DNA of 64,000 bases from Hypericibacter adhaerens (lineage in GTDB: Bacteria > Pseudomonadota > Alphaproteobacteria > Dongiales > Dongiaceae). Positions 7,415 through 15,083 of the stretch are shown here, in pieces (position 1 is the stretch's first letter; the number at the start of each line of letters is the position of its first letter). The stretch covers positions 3,437,001 to 3,501,000 of the forward strand of contig NZ_CP042582.1 of the NCBI RefSeq assembly GCF_008728835.1. Direction: 5' to 3'. Under the pieces are notes generated by a model that was not told the DNA's origin, made no database searches, and saw only the letters and a program-made list of their open reading frames with translations. The position numbers and the translations under genes are program-made.

Positions 7415-9742
7415 ATGGCCCGCGGCAAGGCGCCGGCGCTGCCGACGCGCGAGCAGGTTCTCGAGTTCATCCGCAACAGCCCGACCCCGGTCGGCAAGCG
7501 CGAGATCGCGCGCGCCTTCCAGATCAAGGGCGCCGACAAGATCCCGCTGAAGGCGATGCTGAAGGAGCTCGCCGAGAGCGGCGAGATCGACCGCGGCCGC
7601 AAGCGGCGCATGGCGGCCCCCGGCACGCTGCCCGAGGTCGCGGTGCTGGCGATCGAGGGACCCGACCCCGACGGCGACCTGCTGGCGCGGCCGGTGAGCT
7701 GGACCAGTGAGGAGGCGCCGCCGCGCATCGAGGTGGCGCCGGAGCGCCGCGGCGCGCCGGCGCTGGCGGCCGGCGACCGCATCCTGGCCCGGCTCTCGCG
7801 CACGGGCGCCGACAGCTACAGCGCGCGCATCATCCGCCAGCTCGTCGGCCAGCCCTCGCGCATCATCGGCATCTTCGAGAAGCATCCCGAAGGCGGCGGC
7901 CGGCTCCGGCCGACCGACCGGCGCGTCAAGGCCGAATACCGCATCATGCCGCCCCACACCAACGGGGCCGAGCCCGGCGAGCTGGTGGCGCTCGAGGTGC
8001 TGCATACCCACCGCACCGGCAGGCTCCAGGGCCGCGTGGCGGAACGGCTCGGGCGCTTCGGCGAGCCGCGCACCATCAGCCTCATCGCCATCGCCGAGCA
8101 GGAGATCCCGACCCGCTTCACCGAGGAAGCGCTGTCCGAGGCGCGTCACGCCGGCCCCGTCACGCTGGGCCAGCGCACCGATTTCCGCGACCTGCCGCTC
8201 GTCACCATCGACGGCGAGGATGCGCGCGATTTCGACGACGCGGTCTGGGCGACGGAGGATGACGATCCGAAGAATCCGGGCGGCTGGCAGGTGGTGGTCG
8301 CCATCGCCGACGTGGCGCACTATGTCCGGCCCGGCTCGGCCCTCGACCGCGCGGCGCGCGAGCGGGGCAACTCGGTCTATTTCCCCGACCGCGTCGTGCC
8401 GATGCTGCCCGAGGAGCTCTCCAACGGCTGGTGCTCGCTCAAGCCCGCCGAGGATCGCGGCTGCCTCGCGGTGCGCATGGTCTTCAGCGCGCAGGGCGAG
8501 AAGCTCTCGCACCGCTTCTATCGCGGGCTGATGCGCTCGGCGGCACGGCTGACCTATACCCGCGTCCAGGCCGCGATCGACGGCAGGCCCGACGAGCTGA
8601 CGGCCCCCCTGCTCGATCCCGTGATCAGGCCGCTCTATGGCGCGTTCAAGGCGCTGCTCTCGGAACGCGAGCGGCGCGGCACGCTCGAGCTCGACATTCC
8701 CGAGCGCCGCGTGGTGCTGGACGAGCAGGGCCGCATCCTCAAGATCGCACCGCGCGAGCGTCTGGACAGTCATAAACTGATCGAAGAATTCATGATCGCG
8801 GCCAATGTCGCCGCGGCCGAGACGCTCGAGCTGCGCAATCGACCGGTGATGTATCGCGTTCATGACCAGCCCGACGCCGCCAAGGTCGATGCGCTGCGCG
8901 AAAGCCTCGGCGGCCTCGGCCTCAAGCTCGCCAAGGGGCAGGTGCTGCGGCCGAAGATGTTCACCGACCTGCTGGTGAAGGTGCAGGGCTCGACCTATGC
9001 AGCCATGGTGCATGACCTGGTGCTGCGCACCCAGGCCCAGGCACAATACAGCCCGCATAATCTCGGCCATTTCGGCCTGGCGCTCTCGCGCTACGCCCAT
9101 TTCACCTCGCCGATCCGCCGCTATGCCGACCTCCTGGTGCATCGCGCGCTGATCGACGCGCATCATTTCGGCGAGGACGGCCTGCCCAAGGATGCCGAGG
9201 CGAATTTCGAGAGCCTCGGCCAGCATATCTCCTCGACCGAGCGGCGGGCCGCCGCCGCCGAGCGCGACGCGATGGACCGCTACGCGGCGGCCTTCCTCGC
9301 CGACCGCGAGGGCCAGCTCTTCAAGGGCCGCATCAACGGCGTCACCCGCTTCGGCCTGTTCGTCACGCTCGAGGACAGCGGCGCCAGCGGCCTGGTGCCG
9401 ATGGGCAGCCTGCCCGACGACTGGTACGACCATGACGAGCGGGCCCATGCGCTGATCGGCAGGCGCTGGGGCCGCGAATACCGGCTGGGCGAGCCGGTCC
9501 ATCTGCGCCTCGTCGAGGCCGACCCCGCGACCGGCGGCCTGTTGCTCCATATCATCGAGGGCGAGGAGGCCGCCGCGGAGCCGGCGCCGCCGCCGCGCGG
9601 CGAGGGCCGGAGGGCCGGCGGCTTCGCTCCGCCCTCCCGCAAGCCCGGCGTCGCCAGGCACAAGGCGGCGAAGCGCAGCGCCGGCAAAGGCCCTCGTCAC
9701 AAAGGGGGCAAAGGGCCGAAGCGCGGGAAGAAGAAGCGGTAG
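7415..9742 (+). CDS. rnr: Ribonuclease R
   Basis: Processive 3'-5' exoribonuclease for structured RNA and mRNA or rRNA decay. The 775 residues show an N-terminal winged-helix/OB region (REQVLEFIRNSPTPVGKREIARAF), cold-shock-like domains, and the RNB catalytic domain with the acidic cluster DGEDARDFDDA at about 266-276. The HFTSPIRRYADLLVHR motif is present, followed by an S1 domain at about 640-725 (GRINGVTRFGLFVTLE). The gene ends in a Lys/Arg/Gly-rich tail of about 50 residues, typical of RNase R. The ATG at 7415 lies 61 bp after the cupin gene. The topA-rnr association is common in this class. Confidence 0.96.
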   Translation: MARGKAPALPTREQVLEFIRNSPTPVGKREIARAFQIKGADKIPLKAMLKELAESGEIDRGRKRRMAAPGTLPEVAVLAIEGPDPDGDLLARPVSWTSEEAPPRIEVAPERRGAPALAAGDRILARLSRTGADSYSARIIRQLVGQPSRIIGIFEKHPEGGGRLRPTDRRVKAEYRIMPPHTNGAEPGELVALEVLHTHRTGRLQGRVAERLGRFGEPRTISLIAIAEQEIPTRFTEEALSEARHAGPVTLGQRTDFRDLPLVTIDGEDARDFDDAVWATEDDDPKNPGGWQVVVAIADVAHYVRPGSALDRAARERGNSVYFPDRVVPMLPEELSNGWCSLKPAEDRGCLAVRMVFSAQGEKLSHRFYRGLMRSAARLTYTRVQAAIDGRPDELTAPLLDPVIRPLYGAFKALLSERERRGTLELDIPERRVVLDEQGRILKIAPRERLDSHKLIEEFMIAANVAAAETLELRNRPVMYRVHDQPDAAKVDALRESLGGLGLKLAKGQVLRPKMFTDLLVKVQGSTYAAMVHDLVLRTQAQAQYSPHNLGHFGLALSRYAHFTSPIRRYADLLVHRALIDAHHFGEDGLPKDAEANFESLGQHISSTERRAAAAERDAMDRYAAAFLADREGQLFKGRINGVTRFGLFVTLEDSGASGLVPMGSLPDDWYDHDERAHALIGRRWGREYRLGEPVHLRLVEADPATGGLLLHIIEGEEAAAEPAPPPRGEGRRAGGFAPPSRKPGVARHKAAKRSAGKGPRHKGGKGPKRGKKKR

Positions 9743-9848
9743 CGGGACGCCCCGCCCCACGAAGGCAGGGGAGACGAAAGTGGGACTTTCCCTCGGCGCG
9801 GATCAGGCTTAGTTCAAAGAGAGCCCTCTTTTCCCCGGTGCCCTCTCG

Positions 9849-11168
9849 ATGACCGCGATTCCCCAGGACGCGCCCCCCACGCACCGCCCGTGGTACTCGA
9901 TCCTCTACGTCCAGGTGCTCATCGCCATCGCGGTGGGTGCGACGCTCGGCTGGGCCTTCCCCGCGGTGGGCACGGCGATGAAGCCCTTGGGCGACGCCTT
10001 CATCGCCCTCATCCGCATGATGATCGCGCCGGTGATCTTCTGCACCGTGGTGCATGGCATCGGCTCGATGAGCGACATGAAGAAGGTCGGCCGGATCGGG
10101 ATCAAGACCCTGGTCTATTTCGAGCTGGTCTCGACCCTGGCGCTCGCGATCGGGCTCGTGGTCGCCAACCTGGTCAAGCCCGGCAGCGGCTTCAACATCG
10201 ATCCGGCGACGCTGGACCCGAAGCTCGTCTCCAGCTACGTCACCCGCGCGCATGAGGACAGCGTCGTCGGCCATCTCCTCGCCATCATCCCCAACAGCTT
10301 CTTCGACGCCTTCGCCAAGGGCGACCTGCTCCAGGTCCTGCTGGTCGCGATCCTCACCGGTTTCGCGATCCCGCGCCTGGGGGCGCTGGGCGAGCGCATC
10401 GCGGCCGTCATCGACGGCGCGGGCAAGCTGTTCTTCCGCATCATCGGCATGATCGTGCGGGTGGCGCCGATCGGCGCCTTCGGCGCCATGGCCTTCACGG
10501 TGGGCGCCTATGGCGTGGGGGCGCTCTGGAACCTGGTCGAGCTGATCCTGACCTTCTACGCGACCAGCATCCTGTTCGTGCTGCTGGTGCTGGGCACGAT
10601 CGCGCATTTCGCCGGCTTCTCGATCCTGCGCTTCATCGCCTATATCAAGGACGAGCTCCTGATCGTGCTCGGCACCAGCTCCTCGGAGACGGTGCTGCCG
10701 CACATGATCCAGAAGATGGAGCGGCTCGGCGCGTCCAAGGCCGTGGTCGGCCTCGTGATCCCGACCGGCTACAGCTTCAATCTCGACGGCACCAACATCT
10801 ACATGACGCTGGCGACGCTGTTCCTGGCCCAGGCCACCAACACGCCGCTGACACTGGGCCAGGAGCTCGGCATCCTCGCCATCGCCATGCTGACCTCGAA
10901 GGGCGCCTCGGGCGTCACGGGCGCCGGTTTCGTCACGCTCGCGGCCACGCTCGCCATCGTCCCCGACATCCCGATCCAGGCGCTGGCGATCCTGGTCGGC
11001 ATCGACAAGTTCATGAGCGAATGCCGCGCCCTCACCAACCTGGTCGGCAACTGCGTCGCCACCGTGGTGATCAGCCGGCTGGAGCATGAGCTCGACGAGG
11101 ACGAGCTGCACCAAGCCATGGCGCATCCCGTCGCCACCGGCGAGGCGCTGGAGCGGGAAGCGGTCTGA
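9849..11168 (+). CDS. dctA: C4-dicarboxylate/proton symporter DctA
   Basis: Inner-membrane symporter of the dicarboxylate/amino acid:cation (DAACS) family, for uptake of succinate, fumarate and malate. It has 439 residues with eight or so hydrophobic helices, the hallmark serine-rich GTSSSE loop, the [14 protein letters not shown] motif, the [13 protein letters not shown] segment and the conserved [11 protein letters not shown] end motif. DctA is more likely than a glutamate transporter from overall similarity, especially the N-terminal [21 protein letters not shown]. The upstream gap from 9743 has a short AAAGAG/CTCTTT hairpin but no clear regulator site. No dctB/dctD genes are adjacent. Confidence 0.92.
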   Translation: MTAIPQDAPPTHRPWYSILYVQVLIAIAVGATLGWAFPAVGTAMKPLGDAFIALIRMMIAPVIFCTVVHGIGSMSDMKKVGRIGIKTLVYFELVSTLALAIGLVVANLVKPGSGFNIDPATLDPKLVSSYVTRAHEDSVVGHLLAIIPNSFFDAFAKGDLLQVLLVAILTGFAIPRLGALGERIAAVIDGAGKLFFRIIGMIVRVAPIGAFGAMAFTVGAYGVGALWNLVELILTFYATSILFVLLVLGTIAHFAGFSILRFIAYIKDELLIVLGTSSSETVLPHMIQKMERLGASKAVVGLVIPTGYSFNLDGTNIYMTLATLFLAQATNTPLTLGQELGILAIAMLTSKGASGVTGAGFVTLAATLAIVPDIPIQALAILVGIDKFMSECRALTNLVGNCVATVVISRLEHELDEDELHQAMAHPVATGEALEREAV

Positions 11169-11182
11169 GGGCCCTTAAATGA

Positions 11183-11283
11183 TCCCCTTCCCCTTGATGG
11201 GGGAGGATCAGGGTGTCCTCGATGTCCCCGAACACCTGTCCTCGATGCCCCCGGTCTGTACACCCTCACAAGGGGGAAGGACA
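11183..11283. repeat. G/C-rich palindrome, divergent copy (R2)
   Basis: This begins with CCTTCCCC-TTGAT-GGGGGAGG (one mismatch in the stem) and ends with AGGGGGAAGG, the inverse of its start. GGGTGT (11211) and ACACCC (11260) form an inner inverted pair. Inside is an imperfect direct repeat, TCCTCGATG followed by a C-run, at about 11217 and 11239. It has the same plan as the other palindromes but a different centre. It occupies the 348-bp gap between dctA and the S41 peptidase. The rest of the gap (11284-11516) holds only a weak GCC-TTTTC-GGC hairpin with a T-run near 11404-11420. Confidence 0.7.
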
Positions 11284-11516
11284 GGAAGAGTGGCCTCGGG
11301 GTCGCAAGTGACGGGGGTCGGCGCAGGTGCGGCACCCTGTCTCGGCCGCCCTACCATCATGAATTCACGACAAAAATAACGCCCCTCACCCCGGGATGTG
11401 TCGCCTTTTCGGCTTTTTTTGCTAATCTGCCAGCCAATCCGGCAGGATAGCCGGACGACCGGTTGAGATGGCCCCGGGTCCTGGCGCCCGCTTCGAGACG
11501 AATGAGGACACCCCTT

Positions 11517-13118
11517 ATGGGTGGCAAAGTGATCGATCCCGCGCCGCGGCTTCTGCCGCTGGCCGCGCTGTTGGTTGTGCTGACCCTGACCGGCTGCGGC
11601 AGCGCGGGCGAGGCGGGCGAGAGCGCCGCCGACCGCGACGAGACGCGCGACATGTTCGTGACCGGCCTCAACGACATCGATTCCGTCTATATCGACCGGA
11701 TGAATCTGGGCGATGTCGCGGTCGAGGGGCTGAAGCGCCTCGACGCCTTCGATCCCGGCGTCACGCTCCGGCGCAACAGCACCGAGGTCGAGCTCGATAT
11801 CGACGGCCGCCCGCCGGTGCGGTTCGATGCGCCCTCGGCCTATGACGCGACCGACTGGGGCGAGCTCGCGGCGCGCTATGTCGAGACCGCGAAGCTCGCC
11901 TCGCCCAAGCTGGCCCTGACCCCGCCCGAGCAGATCTACGAGACCGTGTTCGACGGCATGGTCTCGAAGCTCGACGGCTTCTCGCGCTATTCGAGCGCCG
12001 CGGATGCCGACGAGAACCGCGCCTCGCGCGAAGGCTTCGGCGGCATCGGCGTGCGCGTCGCCGTCGCCGACGGCAAGGTGCGCATCATCTCGGTGATGAA
12101 CTACACCCCGGCGCAGCGTGCGGGGCTCCAGCCCGACGACATCATCCTCGCCATCGACGGCCAGGACGTGGCGGGCATGGACCAGCGCCAGGTGGTGGAC
12201 AAGCTGCGCGGGCCGGTCGACAGCCGGGTCGAGCTCAAGCTCCTGCGCGCCGCCGCGACCCAGCCGAGCACGCTGCTGCTGTCGCGCGCCCATGTGGTGC
12301 CGGAGACGGTGGTCTATCATCCCGAGGGCAGCGTCGCCTATTTCCACATCTACGGCTTCAACTCGGATACCTCCGAGAGCCTGGAGCGCGAGATCGCCCA
12401 TGCCAAGTCGGAGATCGGCGCCGGCGCCATCACCGGCTATGTGCTCGACCTGCGCAGCAACCCGGGCGGCCTGCTCGACGAGGCGGTCGCCGTCGCCGAC
12501 ATCTTCATGGAGAAGGGCCGCATCGTCTCGACCCATGGCCGCCATCCCGACAGCCACCAGTATTTCGAGGCGACCGCCGGCGACCTGGCCGACGGCAAGC
12601 CGATCGTGGTGCTGGTGAACGGCAACTCGGCCTCGGCCTCGGAGATCGTGGCGGCGGCGCTGCAGGACAGCGGGCGCGCCGTGGTGGTCGGCAGCAACTC
12701 CTACGGCAAGGGCACGGTTCAGACGGTGCTGCGGCTGCCCAACAGCGGCGAGCTGACCCTCACCTGGGCGCGGTTCCACGCGCCTTCGGGCTACACCCTC
12801 AACAAGCTGGGCGTGCTGCCCTCGATCTGCACCAGCGGCCACAGCCCCGCGGAGCTGATGGCCGAACTCGAGCATAACCAGCTTCGGGCCGTGCCCGTGG
12901 CCGAGCGCAATGCGCTGAAGCCGAACGACACGGGCGAGATGGACAAGCTGCGCAAGACCTGCCCGCAGGTGAAGTCGGAGCCGGCGGGCGATGTCGAGAT
13001 GGCGCTGGACCTGATCCGCAAGCCGATGCTCTATAACCGCGCGGTGGCGCTCGGCGAATCGCCCTCGCCCGCCGATGCGACCGAGGCGGCGGCCGTGAGC
13101 CAGAGCCAGCAGCCCTGA
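11517..13118 (+). CDS. S41-family C-terminal processing peptidase, lipoprotein
   Basis: Periplasmic serine protease of the CtpA/Prc (S41) family. From the ATG at 11517 there is a short basic N-terminus, a hydrophobic stretch and the lipobox LTGC, so it is probably lipid-anchored. A PDZ domain lies at about residues 172-258 (GIGVRVAVADGKVRI, GLQPDDIILAIDG). The catalytic Ser is in GNSASASE (about 368-375) and the general-base Lys in SYGKGTVQ (about 394-401). The length of 533 residues is somewhat longer than CtpA. I prefer 11517 over 11463 (TTG) and 11502 because GAGG precedes it at good distance and the signal peptide becomes normal in length. Substrates are unknown; cell-wall or envelope protein processing is typical. 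Confidence 0.9.
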   Translation: MGGKVIDPAPRLLPLAALLVVLTLTGCGSAGEAGESAADRDETRDMFVTGLNDIDSVYIDRMNLGDVAVEGLKRLDAFDPGVTLRRNSTEVELDIDGRPPVRFDAPSAYDATDWGELAARYVETAKLASPKLALTPPEQIYETVFDGMVSKLDGFSRYSSAADADENRASREGFGGIGVRVAVADGKVRIISVMNYTPAQRAGLQPDDIILAIDGQDVAGMDQRQVVDKLRGPVDSRVELKLLRAAATQPSTLLLSRAHVVPETVVYHPEGSVAYFHIYGFNSDTSESLEREIAHAKSEIGAGAITGYVLDLRSNPGGLLDEAVAVADIFMEKGRIVSTHGRHPDSHQYFEATAGDLADGKPIVVLVNGNSASASEIVAAALQDSGRAVVVGSNSYGKGTVQTVLRLPNSGELTLTWARFHAPSGYTLNKLGVLPSICTSGHSPAELMAELEHNQLRAVPVAERNALKPNDTGEMDKLRKTCPQVKSEPAGDVEMALDLIRKPMLYNRAVALGESPSPADATEAAAVSQSQQP

Positions 13119-13126
13119 GCGGGGCG

Positions 13127-13891
13127 TTGGAAAAGCGGACGGACGACGCGTTGCAGAAACCAGCCAGCGAAACGGCCGAGAACCCGGCCCCTGCGACAGT
13201 GCCCCTGGTGCGGCCGGTCGATGCGGCGGGCCTCGTGCTGCTGCGCCAAGGTGCCCGAGGCGGCCCCGAGGTGCTGATGGGCCGCCGGCACGGCAAGGCC
13301 AAGTTCCTGCCCGACATCTATGTTTTTCCCGGCGGCCGGGTCGATCCGCAAGACCGGCTGCCGTCGGGCTTCGCCGAGCATCTGGCGCCGGGCGTCGAGA
13401 CGGCACTGCGGCGTGCGGCGCCGCGCAAGCGCCCCGCGTCCTACCTGCGCGCCGCCCTCCGCGAGACCTTCGAGGAGACGGGGCTGCTGCTGGGGGCGCC
13501 CGGCCCCAAGCCCGCGCATGAGCCCGCCGCCGAGATCTGGCGCCAGTTCGCGGCCCGCGGCCTGGCGCCGCGCTTCGAGGGATTCGACTATATCTGCCGG
13601 GCGATCACGCCCCGGGGCTCGCACCGGCGCTACAACACCCGCTTCTTCCTGGGCGACGGGGCCACGGCGGAAGGCTCGATCGCCGGCGACGGGGAACTCG
13701 AGGACCTGGCCTGGCGGCCGGTCGAGGCCATGGCCGGCCTGAACCTGGTCGACGTGACCGAATATGTGCTGGCGGAGGCCCTGCGGCGCTGGCGGCGGGG
13801 CCACCGGCCGGGCCTGGAATCCCCCACTTTATTCCGTTATATCAAAGATATAGCGAAACCCCGCCAGGCCGGCACCGCAGGCGCTGGCTAG
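13127..13891 (+). CDS. Nudix hydrolase, NUDT19/NUDT7-like
   Basis: A 254-residue Nudix protein that hydrolyses a nucleoside-diphosphate-linked compound; related long Nudix proteins act on acyl-CoA. The catalytic signature ends with RETFEETGLL (about 112-121), matching RExxEExGU, and starts with FPGGRVDP. The two halves are separated by an insertion of roughly 35 residues, a feature of the NUDT19-like group. The start is uncertain: TTG at 13127, preceded by a GAGCGGGG sequence, overlaps nothing and follows the S41 peptidase stop by 8 bp, which suggests co-transcription. A later TTG at 13151 is an alternative. Confidence 0.85.
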   Translation: MEKRTDDALQKPASETAENPAPATVPLVRPVDAAGLVLLRQGARGGPEVLMGRRHGKAKFLPDIYVFPGGRVDPQDRLPSGFAEHLAPGVETALRRAAPRKRPASYLRAALRETFEETGLLLGAPGPKPAHEPAAEIWRQFAARGLAPRFEGFDYICRAITPRGSHRRYNTRFFLGDGATAEGSIAGDGELEDLAWRPVEAMAGLNLVDVTEYVLAEALRRWRRGHRPGLESPTLFRYIKDIAKPRQAGTAGAG

Positions 13892-13926
13892 GGCCTTTCG
13901 CCGCCCCCGCCAAGGCCTTCGGAAAC

Positions 13927-13954
13927 TTGACTTAAACCCGGAAAGCCTTATCTT
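13927..13954 (+). promoter_or_regulatory. Probable sigma-70 promoter of rpmG
   Basis: A TTGACT -35 element (13927-13932), a 16-bp spacer and a TATCTT -10 element (13949-13954) lie 46 bp upstream of the rpmG start codon. Match and spacing are good for a housekeeping promoter. Confidence 0.6.
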
Positions 13955-13999
13955 CCGGCCCCTGTTTTCAAAGCCCTAGTTCCCATCAGGAGCGGCCCC

Positions 14000-14167
14000 A
14001 TGGCCAAGAGCGCCACCATCCTCGTCAAGCTGGTCAGCACGGCCGACACCGGCTTCTACTACGTGACCAAGAAGAACCCGCGCACCAAGACCGACAAGCT
14101 CGAGTTCAAGAAATACGATCCCGTGGCGCGCAAGCATGTCGCGTTCAAGGAACATAAGATCAAGTAA
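14000..14167 (+). CDS. rpmG: 50S ribosomal protein L33
   Basis: A 55-residue ribosomal protein, exactly the usual length for proteobacterial L33: it begins [18 protein letters not shown], includes [12 protein letters not shown] and ends KEHKIK. The two CxxC pairs of zinc-binding L33 are absent, so this is the zinc-independent form. An AGGAGC ribosome binding site (13990-13995) precedes the ATG. The gene is monocistronic: it has its own promoter at 13927 and a hairpin terminator at 14226. Confidence 0.95.
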   Translation: MAKSATILVKLVSTADTGFYYVTKKNPRTKTDKLEFKKYDPVARKHVAFKEHKIK

Positions 14168-14225
14168 GAACGCACCGCATGCGTTCCGGCGCCGGGCGAG
14201 CCCGGCGCTGTGAGGGATTTCCGAG

Positions 14226-14262
14226 GGCCGCGTCACCGCAAGGGACGCGGCCTTCGGCTTTT
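14226..14262 (+). terminator. Rho-independent terminator after rpmG
   Basis: A 9-bp perfect stem GGCCGCGTC / GACGCGGCC (14226-14234 and 14244-14252) is followed by TTCGGCTTTT. It lies 58 bp after the rpmG stop. Confidence 0.75.
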
Positions 14263-14301
14263 GAGCAATAGGTGGACGAACTCATTCAAGCCGAGCTCAG
14301 C

Positions 14302-14330
14302 TTGAAATTATGCCAAAACAGGCATATACT
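14302..14330 (+). promoter_or_regulatory. Promoter and operator of the HigBA-type module
   Basis: TTGAAA (14302-14307), a 17-bp spacer and TATACT (14325-14330) form a near-consensus sigma-70 promoter ending 13 bp before the toxin ATG. The spacer holds the perfect inverted repeat TATGCC-N6-GGCATA (14309-14326), which overlaps the -10 box. This is where an autorepressing antitoxin or toxin-antitoxin complex would be expected to bind. Confidence 0.7.
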
Positions 14331-14343
14331 GCTGGCTAGAAAC

Positions 14344-14745
14344 ATGAAAAAAGAAGCCGCCCGCGAAACTCGACCGAAACCGGTGCGCTGGGTCGGCAGC
14401 AGCAAGGTTGATGCCAGCGCCTTTCCCGCACCCGTCCGAGTGAAAATTGGCGGTGCATTGTGGGAAGCGCAGATCGGCAGCAAGGCTCCCTACGCGAAGC
14501 CGCTCAAAGGTTTCGGCGGTGCCAACGTCATCGAGATCGTGGAAGACTTTGACGGCGATACCTACCGCGCTGTTTACACCGTCCGATTTACAGATGTCGT
14601 CTACGTGCTGCATGCCTTTCAGAAGAAGGCCAAACGAGGAATTGCAACACCCAAGGCCGACCTTGACCTGATCGAGAAGAGATTGAGGCGGGCCAGAGAG
14701 GATTATGAGCAATGGTCAAGAGACGGAAAACCGGTATCCCGGTAA
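14344..14745 (+). CDS. HigB-like (RelE/ParE, Gp49-type) toxin
   Basis: A 133-residue protein of the phage-derived Gp49-like/HigB group, a RelE-fold ribosome-dependent mRNA interferase family. The diagnostic core is YRAVYTVRF...VYVLHAFQKKAKRGIATPKADLDLIEKRL (about 74-114): a beta hairpin followed by basic residues and the helix that normally carries the catalytic lysines and arginine. I chose the ATG at 14344, a few bases after the promoter, over the longer frame from 14272, which starts upstream of the promoter. The toxin gene comes first and overlaps the antitoxin by 34 bp, which is the usual HigBA order. Base composition is lower in GC than the flanking core genes. Confidence 0.85.
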   Translation: MKKEAARETRPKPVRWVGSSKVDASAFPAPVRVKIGGALWEAQIGSKAPYAKPLKGFGGANVIEIVEDFDGDTYRAVYTVRFTDVVYVLHAFQKKAKRGIATPKADLDLIEKRLRRAREDYEQWSRDGKPVSR

Positions 14746-15062
14746 CGGCAAGTAGCGGCAATGTCTTTGCCGATCTGGGGCTTGCCGAACCGGAAGAGGA
14801 ACTCACAAAAGCGCAGCTTGCGGGCCACATCAGACGGATCGTGAAGCAGCGCCAACTGACCCAGACCGCCGCGGCAGCGCTCATGGACATCGATCAGCCG
14901 AAGGTCTCGGCTCTGCTCAATGGTCGTCTTGAGAACTTCTCCAGCCAGCGGCTCATGCGCCTGCTGACGGCACTCGGGCAGGATGTGGAGATTACCGTGA
15001 AGGCCGCGTCACGAAACCGGGCCCAAGGGCGGATCAAGGTTGTCGGGGAGATTCGCGCCTGA
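14712..15062 (+). CDS. HigA-like XRE-family antitoxin
   Basis: A 116-residue antitoxin with a helix-turn-helix at about 35-90 (HIRRIVKQRQLTQTAAAALMDIDQPKVSALLNGRLENFS) that resembles Cro/C1 proteins found with Gp49-like toxins. It should neutralise the toxin encoded just upstream and repress the promoter at 14302-14330. The ATG at 14712 lies inside the toxin gene (34-bp overlap), so translation is probably coupled. It ends 21 bp from the convergent recQ stop. Confidence 0.85.
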   Translation: MVKRRKTGIPVTASSGNVFADLGLAEPEEELTKAQLAGHIRRIVKQRQLTQTAAAALMDIDQPKVSALLNGRLENFSSQRLMRLLTALGQDVEITVKAASRNRAQGRIKVVGEIRA

Positions 15063-15083
15063 CCTTGGACAACGCCGTAAAGA

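Noticed and set aside
3940-7803. A 1287-codon minus-strand open frame opposite topA
   Set aside because: It mirrors topA codons, has low-complexity Leu/Gly/Arg composition with no family motif, and covers a certain gene plus repeats. It is a shadow caused by high GC third positions.
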